Assembly (NCBI GenBank): GCA_050955105.1
Contig: JBPBQZ010000073.1
Span: forward strand, 1 to 15,429
DNA from: JBPBQZ01 sp050955105
Lineage (GTDB): Bacteria; Pseudomonadota; Gammaproteobacteria; Burkholderiales; Burkholderiaceae
Length of the DNA stretch: 15,429 nucleotides
Direction of reading: 5' to 3'
Below are positions 1-6,992 of this stretch, one piece after another. The translations under genes were made by a program, and so were the position numbers. The notes beneath the pieces were generated by a model. The model was not told where the DNA came from. It searched no databases and was given only the letters and a program-made list of their open reading frames with translations. Within the stretch, counting starts at the first letter, position 1; each line of letters starts with the position of its first letter.

Positions 1-1300
1 GCCGGAACACACTTTCGAGATCGCGGTTTTGGCCGACCTCCACCACCGCTACACCGATACTGATCGTCATTTGAATCGGCTTGAACGCGTCGTCGATGAA
101 ATTCGGGTAGCTGGCGACTGCTTCGCGCAGCCGTTCCGCAACCTGACAGGCGGCCCGCTCAGACGCGCCATTCAATACGATGGCGAATTCTTCTCCGCCG
201 ATGCGCGCGACGAAATCGCCCGTCTGGCGCGTCGCGCCTTCGATGAGCCGCGACATCTTCTGCAGCACTCGGTCGCCCACCAAATGCCCGTAGCGGTCGT
301 TGATGGTCTTGAAGAAATCTACGTCGAGCAGCAGCAAGGACAGCGGCGCGCCAGCCTCGCCGGCGCCGCCCATACCGACACCGGTCAGGTCGCGGCTGAG
401 TTGCTGTTCGAAATAAACGCGATTGAAAAGTGCGGTCAGCTGATCGGTGGTCGCCAACGTGAACAATCGTTGGTTTTGCTGGTACACCGAGCGATACGAA
501 CGGCTCGAATACCAGAGCAGGGCGGTAGCGACCAGGCACGGTCCAGCCATGCCCCAAAGGCTGACCAGATACCAGCCGAAGCCCGGGCGGGCCGCAAGCA
601 AGGCGATCGAGCTTACTTTGAAGGTTTGTGACACGCTAGCCAGCCATAGCCAGGGCATCAATTGCCCCGTCAGGCGCGAGCGATAGACAATCGCCACAGC
701 GCAACCGGCGTTGACGCCGACCTCGAAGATCACCAGCAGCGCATCACGCAGGTCGTCGGGTGGCACTTGAAAGGTCGGTAACCACGGCAACGCCCAGAGC
801 GCACCGTAGAACAATACCGCGGCACCGATCACCGGGCCGGCCAGCACCCACAATGGCCGCACATTGAGCCGGTGCTCGGTGGGATGCCAGGCTGCGGCGA
901 GCAACAGCAACGGGAATATTGCATTCCGCAACAGCCATAGCCACGTCAGCATATTGGCGCGCTCGGCCTCGAAATTCGGCATGAGAATCAGCGTTGGAAA
1001 CCCGGCCAGCCACAGCAGCGAAAGCGTTGCTTCAAAAAGGCAGGCGATGGATAGCAGGCCGAGCAGGCGCGAGCGTTCGAGCGTGAATTGCAGAGAAAAA
1101 AGCAGCGCCGCCATGGTTGTAACGATGACGGTGGTCGTCACCGAGGCACCGTAGATGGCGACGTGAAATTCGAAGGGTGCGCGCAGGAAGAACAGCGAGA
1201 TGGCGAAGCCGATCGTCATCGCGACGGCCGCCGAGCACACGAGCCGTCGTCCGACGGGGCTCGCGGCCGATGGCGCCGAGTCAAGATGAGTCGCTTGCAT
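1..1300 (-). CDS. Membrane-bound diguanylate cyclase (MASE4-like sensor + GGDEF), 3' end cut by window
   Basis: The minus-strand frame is open from an ATG at 1300-1298 to the window edge: 433 codons, no stop. Residues 1 to about 260 are hydrophobic, with roughly seven or eight membrane segments. Their order (a 'RAPF' turn, a long first loop, 'WLWLLRNAIFPLLLLAAAW') resembles the MASE4 membrane sensor domain, by memory of the family only. A GGDEF domain starts near residue 285 (TDQLTALFNR) and carries the signature GGEEF at residues 368-372, so it should be active in making cyclic di-GMP from two GTP at the inner membrane. The usual inhibitory-site motif RxxD before the signature reads QTGD here, so the first Arg is missing at the canonical position, though an Arg sits one residue earlier. 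No clear Shine-Dalgarno precedes the ATG; a Met at codon 28 is the next option. The end of the GGDEF domain, and any EAL domain, lies outside the window. Confidence 0.9.
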   Translation of the reverse strand, partial: MQATHLDSAPSAASPVGRRLVCSAAVAMTIGFAISLFFLRAPFEFHVAIYGASVTTTVIVTTMAALLFSLQFTLERSRLLGLLSIACLFEATLSLLWLAGFPTLILMPNFEAERANMLTWLWLLRNAIFPLLLLAAAWHPTEHRLNVRPLWVLAGPVIGAAVLFYGALWALPWLPTFQVPPDDLRDALLVIFEVGVNAGCAVAIVYRSRLTGQLMPWLWLASVSQTFKVSSIALLAARPGFGWYLVSLWGMAGPCLVATALLWYSSRSYRSVYQQNQRLFTLATTDQLTALFNRVYFEQQLSRDLTGVGMGGAGEAGAPLSLLLLDVDFFKTINDRYGHLVGDRVLQKMSRLIEGATRQTGDFVARIGGEEFAIVLNGASERAACQVAERLREAVASYPNFIDDAFKPIQMTISIGVAVVEVGQNRDLESVFR

Positions 1301-1327
1301 GATGTATTTTTGGAGGCCAGACAGGTC

Positions 1328-1420
1328 GCACGATTTTAAATCGCGCACGAGAACGCGCGACGCGTGCCGAAGCGCGCTCCGCATCGTGCATCCCCGTGCG
1401 TGTTTTTAATGTGCGCGATT
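1328..1420 (-). promoter_or_regulatory. Operator-like inverted repeats upstream of the diguanylate cyclase gene
   Basis: An imperfect palindrome lies at 1328-1346: GCACGATTT, one base, AAATCGCGC, with one mismatch. Its right arm, extended to AATCGCGCAC (1339-1348), recurs as the perfect inverse GTGCGCGATT at 1411-1420. The distal copy overlaps a minus-strand TACAAT (complement of 1418-1423) that could be a -10 element, although no good -35 is visible. The three related half-sites lie 28 to 123 bases upstream of the cyclase start, as expected for a regulator-binding region. No specific regulator can be named. Confidence 0.35.
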
Positions 1421-1481
1421 GTACGCTGGCACGGCGCTTCGAAGCGTCGCGGACAAAACACAGGCGCGAACGGGCCAACGA

Positions 1482-1497
1482 CCGCGGCGCGCCGCGG
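1482..1497. repeat. 16-bp perfect GC palindrome downstream of galP
   Basis: CCGCGGCGCGCCGCGG reads identically on both strands. It begins about 30 bases past the stop of the minus-strand sugar transporter gene. A perfect palindrome without a loop can fold only by leaving central bases unpaired, and no T-run follows on the minus strand, so it is not a canonical intrinsic terminator. It may be a chance product of the very GC-rich spacer or part of a Rho-dependent 3' end. Confidence 0.5.
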
Positions 1498-1527
1498 CGT
1501 CGGCGCGGCCCGCCCGTTGTCTTGTCG

Positions 1528-2934
1528 TCAGCGCCCCAGGTAGCGCAGCGGCGTGCCGCTCATCAGTCGGCGCTCGATATGCTCGAGCGAAACGCCCTTG
1601 GTTTCCGGCACTAGCCACCACACCAACAGCAGTGACAAACCATTCAGCAACGCATACAGCCAGAAAGTGGTGGCGCCGCCGAGTGTATTGACCAGCGTCA
1701 GGAAGGTGGCGCCGGCAACCATATTGGCCGCCCAGTTGGTGAACGTCGACACAGCGATGCCGAAATCGCGACCCTTGATCGGCTGAATCTCCGAACAGAG
1801 GATCCAGATCAATGGACCGGCGGACATGGCGAACCCGGCGATGAAAAGCAGCAGCATGCAAACCGCGGCAATTTGTTGCGCCGGGTTGACGACACCGATA
1901 TGCAGCAATGCACCCAGCACTGCAAGAGCACCCGCCATGACGACAAAACCCGCATAGAGAATCGGCTTGCGACCGAGTCGGTCGACCAGGCCAATGGCGA
2001 TAAAGGTTGCCAGCACATTGACCGCGCCGACGATCACCGTACCCCACAGCTGCGCCTGGTGGCTGTTGTAATGAGCCAGACTGAAGATGCGGGGCGCGTA
2101 GTACATGACGACGTTCACGCCCGTGAGCTGTTGCATCACCTGCAGCAGAATGCCCAGGCCCAGCGAGCGACGAAAGTCGGAAGAGGCGCGCAGGAGGCTC
2201 AGTCCCTCTTGGCGAATCGTCAACTGTTCGCGAATTTGCACGATCTCGCGGTCCGCCGCGGCATGGTCGTCGCGCAAGCTTTCGAGTATGCGGCGTGCCT
2301 CGGCCTCGCGACCGCGCATCATCAGCCAGCGCGGGCTGCGCGGCAGGGTCAGCACACCCAGCAGCAGCAACAGCGCGGGAAAGGCGATGACCCCCAGCAT
2401 CCAGCGCCAGCTGCCGCTATAGCTGAATGCGGTATCGGAAAGAAACGCCGCCAGGATACCGACCGTAATCATCAACTGATAAAGCGACACCATGGCGCCA
2501 CGGATTGCTTCAGGCGCGATCTCGGACAGATAGAGAGGTGCTGTGAACGAGGCGATGCCGACCGCCAGACCGAGCACCACGCGCGCGCCGATCAGCGTCG
2601 CCGGATCGGGTGAGAACGCGCAACCGATCGAGCCGATGACGAACAGGAAAGCACCCAGCACCAGCGAATATTTGCGACCGAGTCGCCACGACAGCCAGCC
2701 GGCCAGCAAGGCGCCCAGCGCGGCACCGAACATCATGCTGCTGACGATCCATTGCTGGAGCGAATCGCCGATGACGAAGTCGTTGGCAATGAAGGGCAGC
2801 GCACCGGCGATGACACCAATATCGAGGCCGAATAGAAGGCCGGCCAGTGCAGCCATCAAGCAGGCGAAAAGAACTTTGGTGTGCGAAGAAATTTGCGTGG
2901 CCATCACAGTCGTAGTCAAGATTTTTGTTTCCAT
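1528..2934 (-). CDS. galP: Galactose/glucose:H+ symporter, GalP-like sugar porter (MFS)
   Basis: This gene encodes a twelve-helix inner-membrane sugar/proton symporter of the MFS sugar porter family. Long stretches match my memory of E. coli GalP: AALAGLLFGLDIGVIAGALP, APLYLSEIAPEAIRG, QLMITVGIL, WGTVIVG, GFAMSAGPLIWILCSEIQP, and the end PETKGVSLEHIERRLM. Family motifs are all present: LGRK after helix 2, PRSPRWL before the central loop, the sugar-binding QQLTGVNVVMYYAP in helix 7, VDRLGRKP in the helix 8-9 loop, and PETKG after helix 12. The likely substrates are galactose, glucose or related hexoses. The start is uncertain: ATG at 2934 gives 468 residues and ATG at 2904 gives 458, both near E. 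coli's 464. A GTG at 2985 is also in frame, and none has a good Shine-Dalgarno. No sugar-catabolic genes or repressor adjoin it, so it appears monocistronic. Confidence 0.93.
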   Translation of the reverse strand: METKILTTTVMATQISSHTKVLFACLMAALAGLLFGLDIGVIAGALPFIANDFVIGDSLQQWIVSSMMFGAALGALLAGWLSWRLGRKYSLVLGAFLFVIGSIGCAFSPDPATLIGARVVLGLAVGIASFTAPLYLSEIAPEAIRGAMVSLYQLMITVGILAAFLSDTAFSYSGSWRWMLGVIAFPALLLLLGVLTLPRSPRWLMMRGREAEARRILESLRDDHAAADREIVQIREQLTIRQEGLSLLRASSDFRRSLGLGILLQVMQQLTGVNVVMYYAPRIFSLAHYNSHQAQLWGTVIVGAVNVLATFIAIGLVDRLGRKPILYAGFVVMAGALAVLGALLHIGVVNPAQQIAAVCMLLLFIAGFAMSAGPLIWILCSEIQPIKGRDFGIAVSTFTNWAANMVAGATFLTLVNTLGGATTFWLYALLNGLSLLLVWWLVPETKGVSLEHIERRLMSGTPLRYLGR

Positions 2935-3025
2935 TGCGAAAGTTCGTGCGGTAAGCAGGGGAGTGCCGGAGGGGCTCTGTCGCACGTCAAAAACAAGTGT
3001 AACGGTTAGGACAGGAGAGCCATTT

Positions 3026-3045
3026 CAGTTTAAGCCTATAAACTG
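3026..3045. promoter_or_regulatory. Operator-like dyad CAGTTTA-N6-TAAACTG between galP and mscS
   Basis: Two perfect 7-base inverted arms (3026-3032 and 3039-3045) are separated by six bases. They sit in the 281-base divergent region, about 90 bases upstream of the galP start and 170 bases upstream of the channel start. The size and AT-rich character fit a dimeric repressor site, but it is not a recognisable GalR/LacI operator. Chance is possible. No convincing -35/-10 pair was found for either gene in this region. Confidence 0.3.
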
Positions 3046-3069
3046 CGCCGTTGCGCATCAACCAGAAAA

Positions 3070-3090
3070 GTCTGCAAAAATCTGGCAGAC
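3070..3090. repeat. Second small dyad GTCTGC-N9-GCAGAC
   Basis: Perfect 6-base arms at 3070-3075 and 3085-3090 flank an A-rich loop. An overlapping CCAGA/TCTGG pair (3062-3066 and 3081-3085) could fold alternatively. There is no T-run after it, so it is not a terminator. It is in the same divergent galP/mscS spacer as the 3026-3045 dyad. Confidence 0.25.
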
Positions 3091-3215
3091 GCGGATAGTC
3101 GAGTTGCGCCGCAAACTCCGTCGAATTGATCGGCATTAGCTTGGCGCGCTTTTCCCAGCGCCGACTGCAACCGGCCGTGCGCCGCATGTCCGTTATCGTA
3201 ATCAGCCCGGAAGCC

Positions 3216-5801
3216 ATGCGAAAAAAGCAATTGAATCAAGCCTTGAGAGGATTAATGGGTCGCTGCCTGGTGCTGTGCCTGGCATGGGCCGGCGCCACTG
3301 CGCACGCGGCTTCCGCTGCGCCCGCAGTCGTGCCCGCCGCGGCACCTGCCAGCGCGGCCTCGGCGGCGGCCACCGCCCCCTTGGTATCGAACGGCCTGAT
3401 CGCGCAACTGCTCCGCCAAGTAGCCCGCTGGGGACGACAGGCGATCCATCAGTTGGCGGACATTTCCGACACCCTATTGCAATTCCCTTCGATCGGGCCG
3501 TGGTGGCGGCATACGCTCAGCGCCCCCGCCGCCAAAGATCTGCTGTTGACGATCAGTTGGACACTCGCCGCAACGCTCGTGGCCGGCTGGGCCGTGGAAT
3601 GGCTGCTGCGGCGTATTTTTTCAAAGGGGCGGCGCGCCCTGGTCGCGCGCTCCGCGCGTGTTCCCACCAACGCCCGCGCGGGCGCGTCGACTGATTCGGG
3701 CGTCGTCGCGGCGCCCGCGGCAGTATCGGAAGAGGTCGCGTTAGAGCCGCTGCAAACGCCTCCGGGGGCGCCGCCGGTAGCAACGCTGGGCACTGGCGCC
3801 GCGACAGTTTCCCTCGCGCCACAATTGGTAACATCCACGGAGAAAAAAAATGGCGGCGCCAGCGCTGCCGAGCACCTAGGCCTAGTGCGACGCTTCCTGT
3901 TCGCGGCGCTAGGCTTCATGCTCGATCTGTTGTCGCTGGGCGGTTTTGTCCTCACCACCGCCTTGCTGGGGCCTGCGCTCGCCGGCGACAGTGGGCGGCC
4001 ACATGAAGTCATCATCGCCGCGACCGATGCTTACATCACCGCGCGTCTCGTGCTGGCCGTAACGCGCGCGCTGACCTCGCCGCGCAATCCGCACACGCGC
4101 CTGATCGGGATCAGCGATGCCGCAGCCAGCTACATCCACCGTTGGATGCGCTTTTTGGTGGCGTTCTCCGCTTGCGGCATCGCCTTCGTCAATATTTCCG
4201 AACAGGTTGGCGTCAGTGGCGCGGCGCGTCTGGCCTTGTTAAAGGTGATCGCACTGTGCGTACACGTCGCCTTGCTGGTGGTGGTGGTGCAGTCGCGGCA
4301 AACCGTTGCTGACTGGATCATTCATAGAGTGCCCGCGCGCGGTGCCGCGGCTGGTTTCCGCGATTGGGCCGCACGCTGCTGGGCGGTGGTGGCGGGTTTC
4401 TTCATTATCGGCATCTGGTTTCTGTGGGCGCTGGGCGTCGACAACGGCTTCACCAAGCTGTTGCATTTCGCGGCGCTGACCGCTGCGGTGATCATCGCCG
4501 CACGCATCCTCTCGATCTTGCTGTTCGGCCTGCTGAGCCGATTGTTCCAGGCCGGCGCGCCGACCGACGGCAGCGAGCCGCAGTTGTCCGCCGCACAGCG
4601 CGCCAGCCGCTACTACCCATTGTTGCGCTGGATCATTTCGCTGGCCGTCAGCGCGGGTACGGTGGTGGCGCTGCTGGAGGTATGGGGCGTCGATGCGCTG
4701 CGCTGGCTTTCTACGGGCTTTATCGGGCCGCGGCTGGCGTCGGCGTCGCTCACTCTATTCAGCGCAGTACTGATCGCCATCGTCATCTGGGAATGGGCCA
4801 ATATCGCCATCGACCGCCGTCTGGCACGCTGGACCGGCCATGGCGACCTGGTGCGCGCCGCGCGCTTGCGCACGCTGCTGCCGATGCTGCGCACTTGCCT
4901 GCTGGTGGCGATCGGCCTGGTGCTCGGCCTGACGGCGTTGAATCAGATCGGCATCAATACCGGCCCGCTGCTCGCCAGCGCCAGCATCATCGGCGTGGCG
5001 CTCGGCTTCGGCTCGCAAAAATTGGTGCAGGATTTCATTACCGGCATCTTTTTACTGATGGAAAACGCCATGCAGGTGGGCGACTTCGTAACCGTCGCGG
5101 GCGTTTCCGGCAGCGTTGAATACTTGTCGATCCGCACAGTCCGGCTACGCGCTGGTGATGGCTCGCTGTACATTGTGCCGTTCAGCTCGGTTTCGACTGT
5201 CAACAACACCAATCGTGGCATCGGCAATGCATCGGTACGCGTCAATGTGCCCTACGATGCGGACATCGAGAAAGTGGAAGATACCCTCAAGGAAATCGTC
5301 GCGCAAATGCGCACCGAGCCGCCCTATAACGAGCAAATCCTCAACGATCTCGAATTGTGGGGAGTGGATCAGGTCGATGGGGCGATGATCACGCTCGTCG
5401 GGCAGATTCGTACGGTCGATCGTGGCCGCTGGGGCGTACAGCGCGAATTCAACCGGCGCATGTTGTCGCGCTTCCGTGCACTCGACATTCAGGTGGCGAA
5501 CTCGAATCAGCGCGTGCTGGTGCAATTGCCACAGGCCGAACCCGACCAGACCGAACCGCCGCCGAGCATCGCGGAAGTAAAGGCGGACGAGGCCGAGCGC
5601 CGCCAGGAAGCGGTGGCACGGGTTGCCGCGGAAGAGGCCGCGATCGCCGAAGCTGCCGCGAAGGACACCGCGCTGATGGGGTCGCCGACACCGGCTTCCG
5701 ATGCCGAATTGGCCGCTAAGGCGAGTGCCGAAGCGGACGTCGACGCGCCACGCGCGCCCAACGCCGACGCGAATGCTCCGCGCGCTGGAGACAAGCCATG
5801 A
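3216..5801 (+). CDS. Large MscS-family mechanosensitive channel (YbiO-like)
   Basis: This is an 861-residue inner-membrane channel that should open on membrane tension after hypo-osmotic shock. The N-terminus is a signal peptide (KK, then CLVLCLAWAGATAHA) followed by an Ala/Pro-rich periplasmic stretch. About eight hydrophobic helices come next, interrupted near residues 150-205 by a low-complexity Ala/Thr/Pro loop. The conserved MscS core follows: a helix near 511-531, then the pore-lining helix with ASIIGVALGFGSQKLVQDFI near 582-601. After it come the beta domain (GDFVTVAGVSGSVEYLSIRT, PFSSVSTVNN) and the alpha/beta vestibule to about residue 765. A charged Ala/Glu/Asp-rich tail of roughly 90 residues ends the protein. 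The layout matches E. coli YbiO (741 aa) but with longer low-complexity segments. The start could instead be ATG 3255, which has AGAGG upstream and still keeps the signal peptide. The stop overlaps the next gene by ATGA, implying coupled translation. Confidence 0.9.
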   Translation: MRKKQLNQALRGLMGRCLVLCLAWAGATAHAASAAPAVVPAAAPASAASAAATAPLVSNGLIAQLLRQVARWGRQAIHQLADISDTLLQFPSIGPWWRHTLSAPAAKDLLLTISWTLAATLVAGWAVEWLLRRIFSKGRRALVARSARVPTNARAGASTDSGVVAAPAAVSEEVALEPLQTPPGAPPVATLGTGAATVSLAPQLVTSTEKKNGGASAAEHLGLVRRFLFAALGFMLDLLSLGGFVLTTALLGPALAGDSGRPHEVIIAATDAYITARLVLAVTRALTSPRNPHTRLIGISDAAASYIHRWMRFLVAFSACGIAFVNISEQVGVSGAARLALLKVIALCVHVALLVVVVQSRQTVADWIIHRVPARGAAAGFRDWAARCWAVVAGFFIIGIWFLWALGVDNGFTKLLHFAALTAAVIIAARILSILLFGLLSRLFQAGAPTDGSEPQLSAAQRASRYYPLLRWIISLAVSAGTVVALLEVWGVDALRWLSTGFIGPRLASASLTLFSAVLIAIVIWEWANIAIDRRLARWTGHGDLVRAARLRTLLPMLRTCLLVAIGLVLGLTALNQIGINTGPLLASASIIGVALGFGSQKLVQDFITGIFLLMENAMQVGDFVTVAGVSGSVEYLSIRTVRLRAGDGSLYIVPFSSVSTVNNTNRGIGNASVRVNVPYDADIEKVEDTLKEIVAQMRTEPPYNEQILNDLELWGVDQVDGAMITLVGQIRTVDRGRWGVQREFNRRMLSRFRALDIQVANSNQRVLVQLPQAEPDQTEPPPSIAEVKADEAERRQEAVARVAAEEAAIAEAAAKDTALMGSPTPASDAELAAKASAEADVDAPRAPNADANAPRAGDKP

Positions 5802-6826
5802 AGCTGACCGTAGTAGGCGCGGGCGCGGTGGGCGGCTTATTGGCTGCAGCGCTGGTGCGAGGCGGCCAGCCGGTCAATCTGCTGGCGCGCGGTGCCACGC
5901 TGGCGGCGGTGCGCGAGCACGGCCTGCGCGTGCGCGACCCCGCCACGCAAGAGGCCGACCGCCCAAGCGAATGGCGGGTCGACGTAGACGCCGCCAGCGA
6001 TGCACGCCGCTTCGGTGTGCAGGACTGCATCGTCATCGCGTTGAAGGCCCAGCAATTAGCTGGCGCAGTTGCCGATATCGCGCCGCTGTGCGGACCCACC
6101 ACGGTAGTCATCAGCGCCAGCAACGGTTTGCCGTGGTGGTTCCTGCATTGCCTGGACGGCCCACTGGCCGGTCAATCGATCGCGTCGGTCGATCCCGACG
6201 GCGCACTGTGTCGGCGTTTTCCGCCACCGCGGGCGGCGGGATGCGTGGTTCATCTGTCGGTGTCCGTGGCGGCGCCGGGTGTCATCGCACGCGGCAACGG
6301 CAATCGTCTGATCGTCGGCGCGGCCGACCCGACCGAACGCAGCGTCGCCGCCTGTCTTGACGCAGTTTCCGCAGCCTGGAGCCGAGGCGGTATGGCAGTG
6401 TCCAGTACCGCGCGGATTCGTGACGATATCTGGGCCAAGCTTTGGGGCAACATGACGATGAATCCGCTCAGCGCACTGACCCGCGCCACGGCAGACCGTC
6501 TGCTCGACGATCCTTATACCGCCGAGTTGATTCGGCAGATGATGCGCGAAGCCACCGCGCTCGGTGTGCGGCTCGGGCTCACGCTGCGTACCGACGAGCA
6601 GGCGATTGAAGAGCGCATTGCCGTGACACGCCAGCTGGGCGCATTCAAAACCTCGATGCTGCAAGATCTCGAAGCGAGTCGCCCATTGGAACTCGCGCCG
6701 TTACTGGGTGTTTTTCCCGAACTCGGGCGGCGGCTGGGCGTTGACACGCCTTATTGCGACGCGGTGCTGGGGCTTGCACGGCTGCTCGATGACAAGCTCC
6801 AGGAGGCTGCGCCAGGCGCCGCATGA
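5798..6826 (+). CDS. panE: 2-dehydropantoate 2-reductase (ketopantoate reductase), PanE/ApbA family
   Basis: A cytosolic NADPH-dependent enzyme of the ketopantoate reductase family, which makes pantoate for pantothenate and CoA synthesis. The nucleotide-binding loop GAGAVGG is at residues 7-13. The catalytic segment KLWGNMTMNP places K214, N218 and N222 where E. coli PanE has K176, N180 and N184. The substrate-binding segment has S286, D290 and E298 (TSMLQDLEASRPLE), with exactly the spacing of E. coli S244, D248 and E256. At 342 residues it is about 40 longer than E. coli PanE, mainly through insertions before the catalytic domain. The start overlaps the channel gene's stop, and GGAG at 5787-5790 supplies a good ribosome site. 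Because the family contains paralogues of unknown substrate and no pan genes adjoin, the family call is firm while the ketopantoate substrate is likely, not certain. Confidence 0.87.
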   Translation: MKLTVVGAGAVGGLLAAALVRGGQPVNLLARGATLAAVREHGLRVRDPATQEADRPSEWRVDVDAASDARRFGVQDCIVIALKAQQLAGAVADIAPLCGPTTVVISASNGLPWWFLHCLDGPLAGQSIASVDPDGALCRRFPPPRAAGCVVHLSVSVAAPGVIARGNGNRLIVGAADPTERSVAACLDAVSAAWSRGGMAVSSTARIRDDIWAKLWGNMTMNPLSALTRATADRLLDDPYTAELIRQMMREATALGVRLGLTLRTDEQAIEERIAVTRQLGAFKTSMLQDLEASRPLELAPLLGVFPELGRRLGVDTPYCDAVLGLARLLDDKLQEAAPGAA

Positions 6827-6867
6827 CCCAGCCAAGCGGTCGCAGCTCCATGCCGAGGCATACGCTT

Positions 6868-6897
6868 TTGGGAGGCTGCAAAATAGTTTGCTAGAAT
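6868..6897 (+). promoter_or_regulatory. Sigma-70 promoter for tig (extended -10)
   Basis: TTGGGA at 6868-6873 (4 of 6 to consensus), an 18-base spacer, then TAGAAT at 6892-6897 preceded by TGC, an extended -10 arrangement. Transcription would start near 6904 and leave a leader of about 90 bases before trigger factor. It lies 42 bases past the panE stop, and no intrinsic terminator separates them. Confidence 0.6.
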
Positions 6898-6992
6898 ATC
6901 CGGCTTCTCGATGAGCCGGGCAGCTCAGCGCTTTGTCGTTCGAATGAGCGCGATCAAAAGGCGCCAGAATATTTCCAGAACGGATCGAACCC

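Noticed and set aside
1482..1497. Intrinsic terminator for galP
   Set aside because: The palindrome has no loop and no T-run follows on the minus strand.
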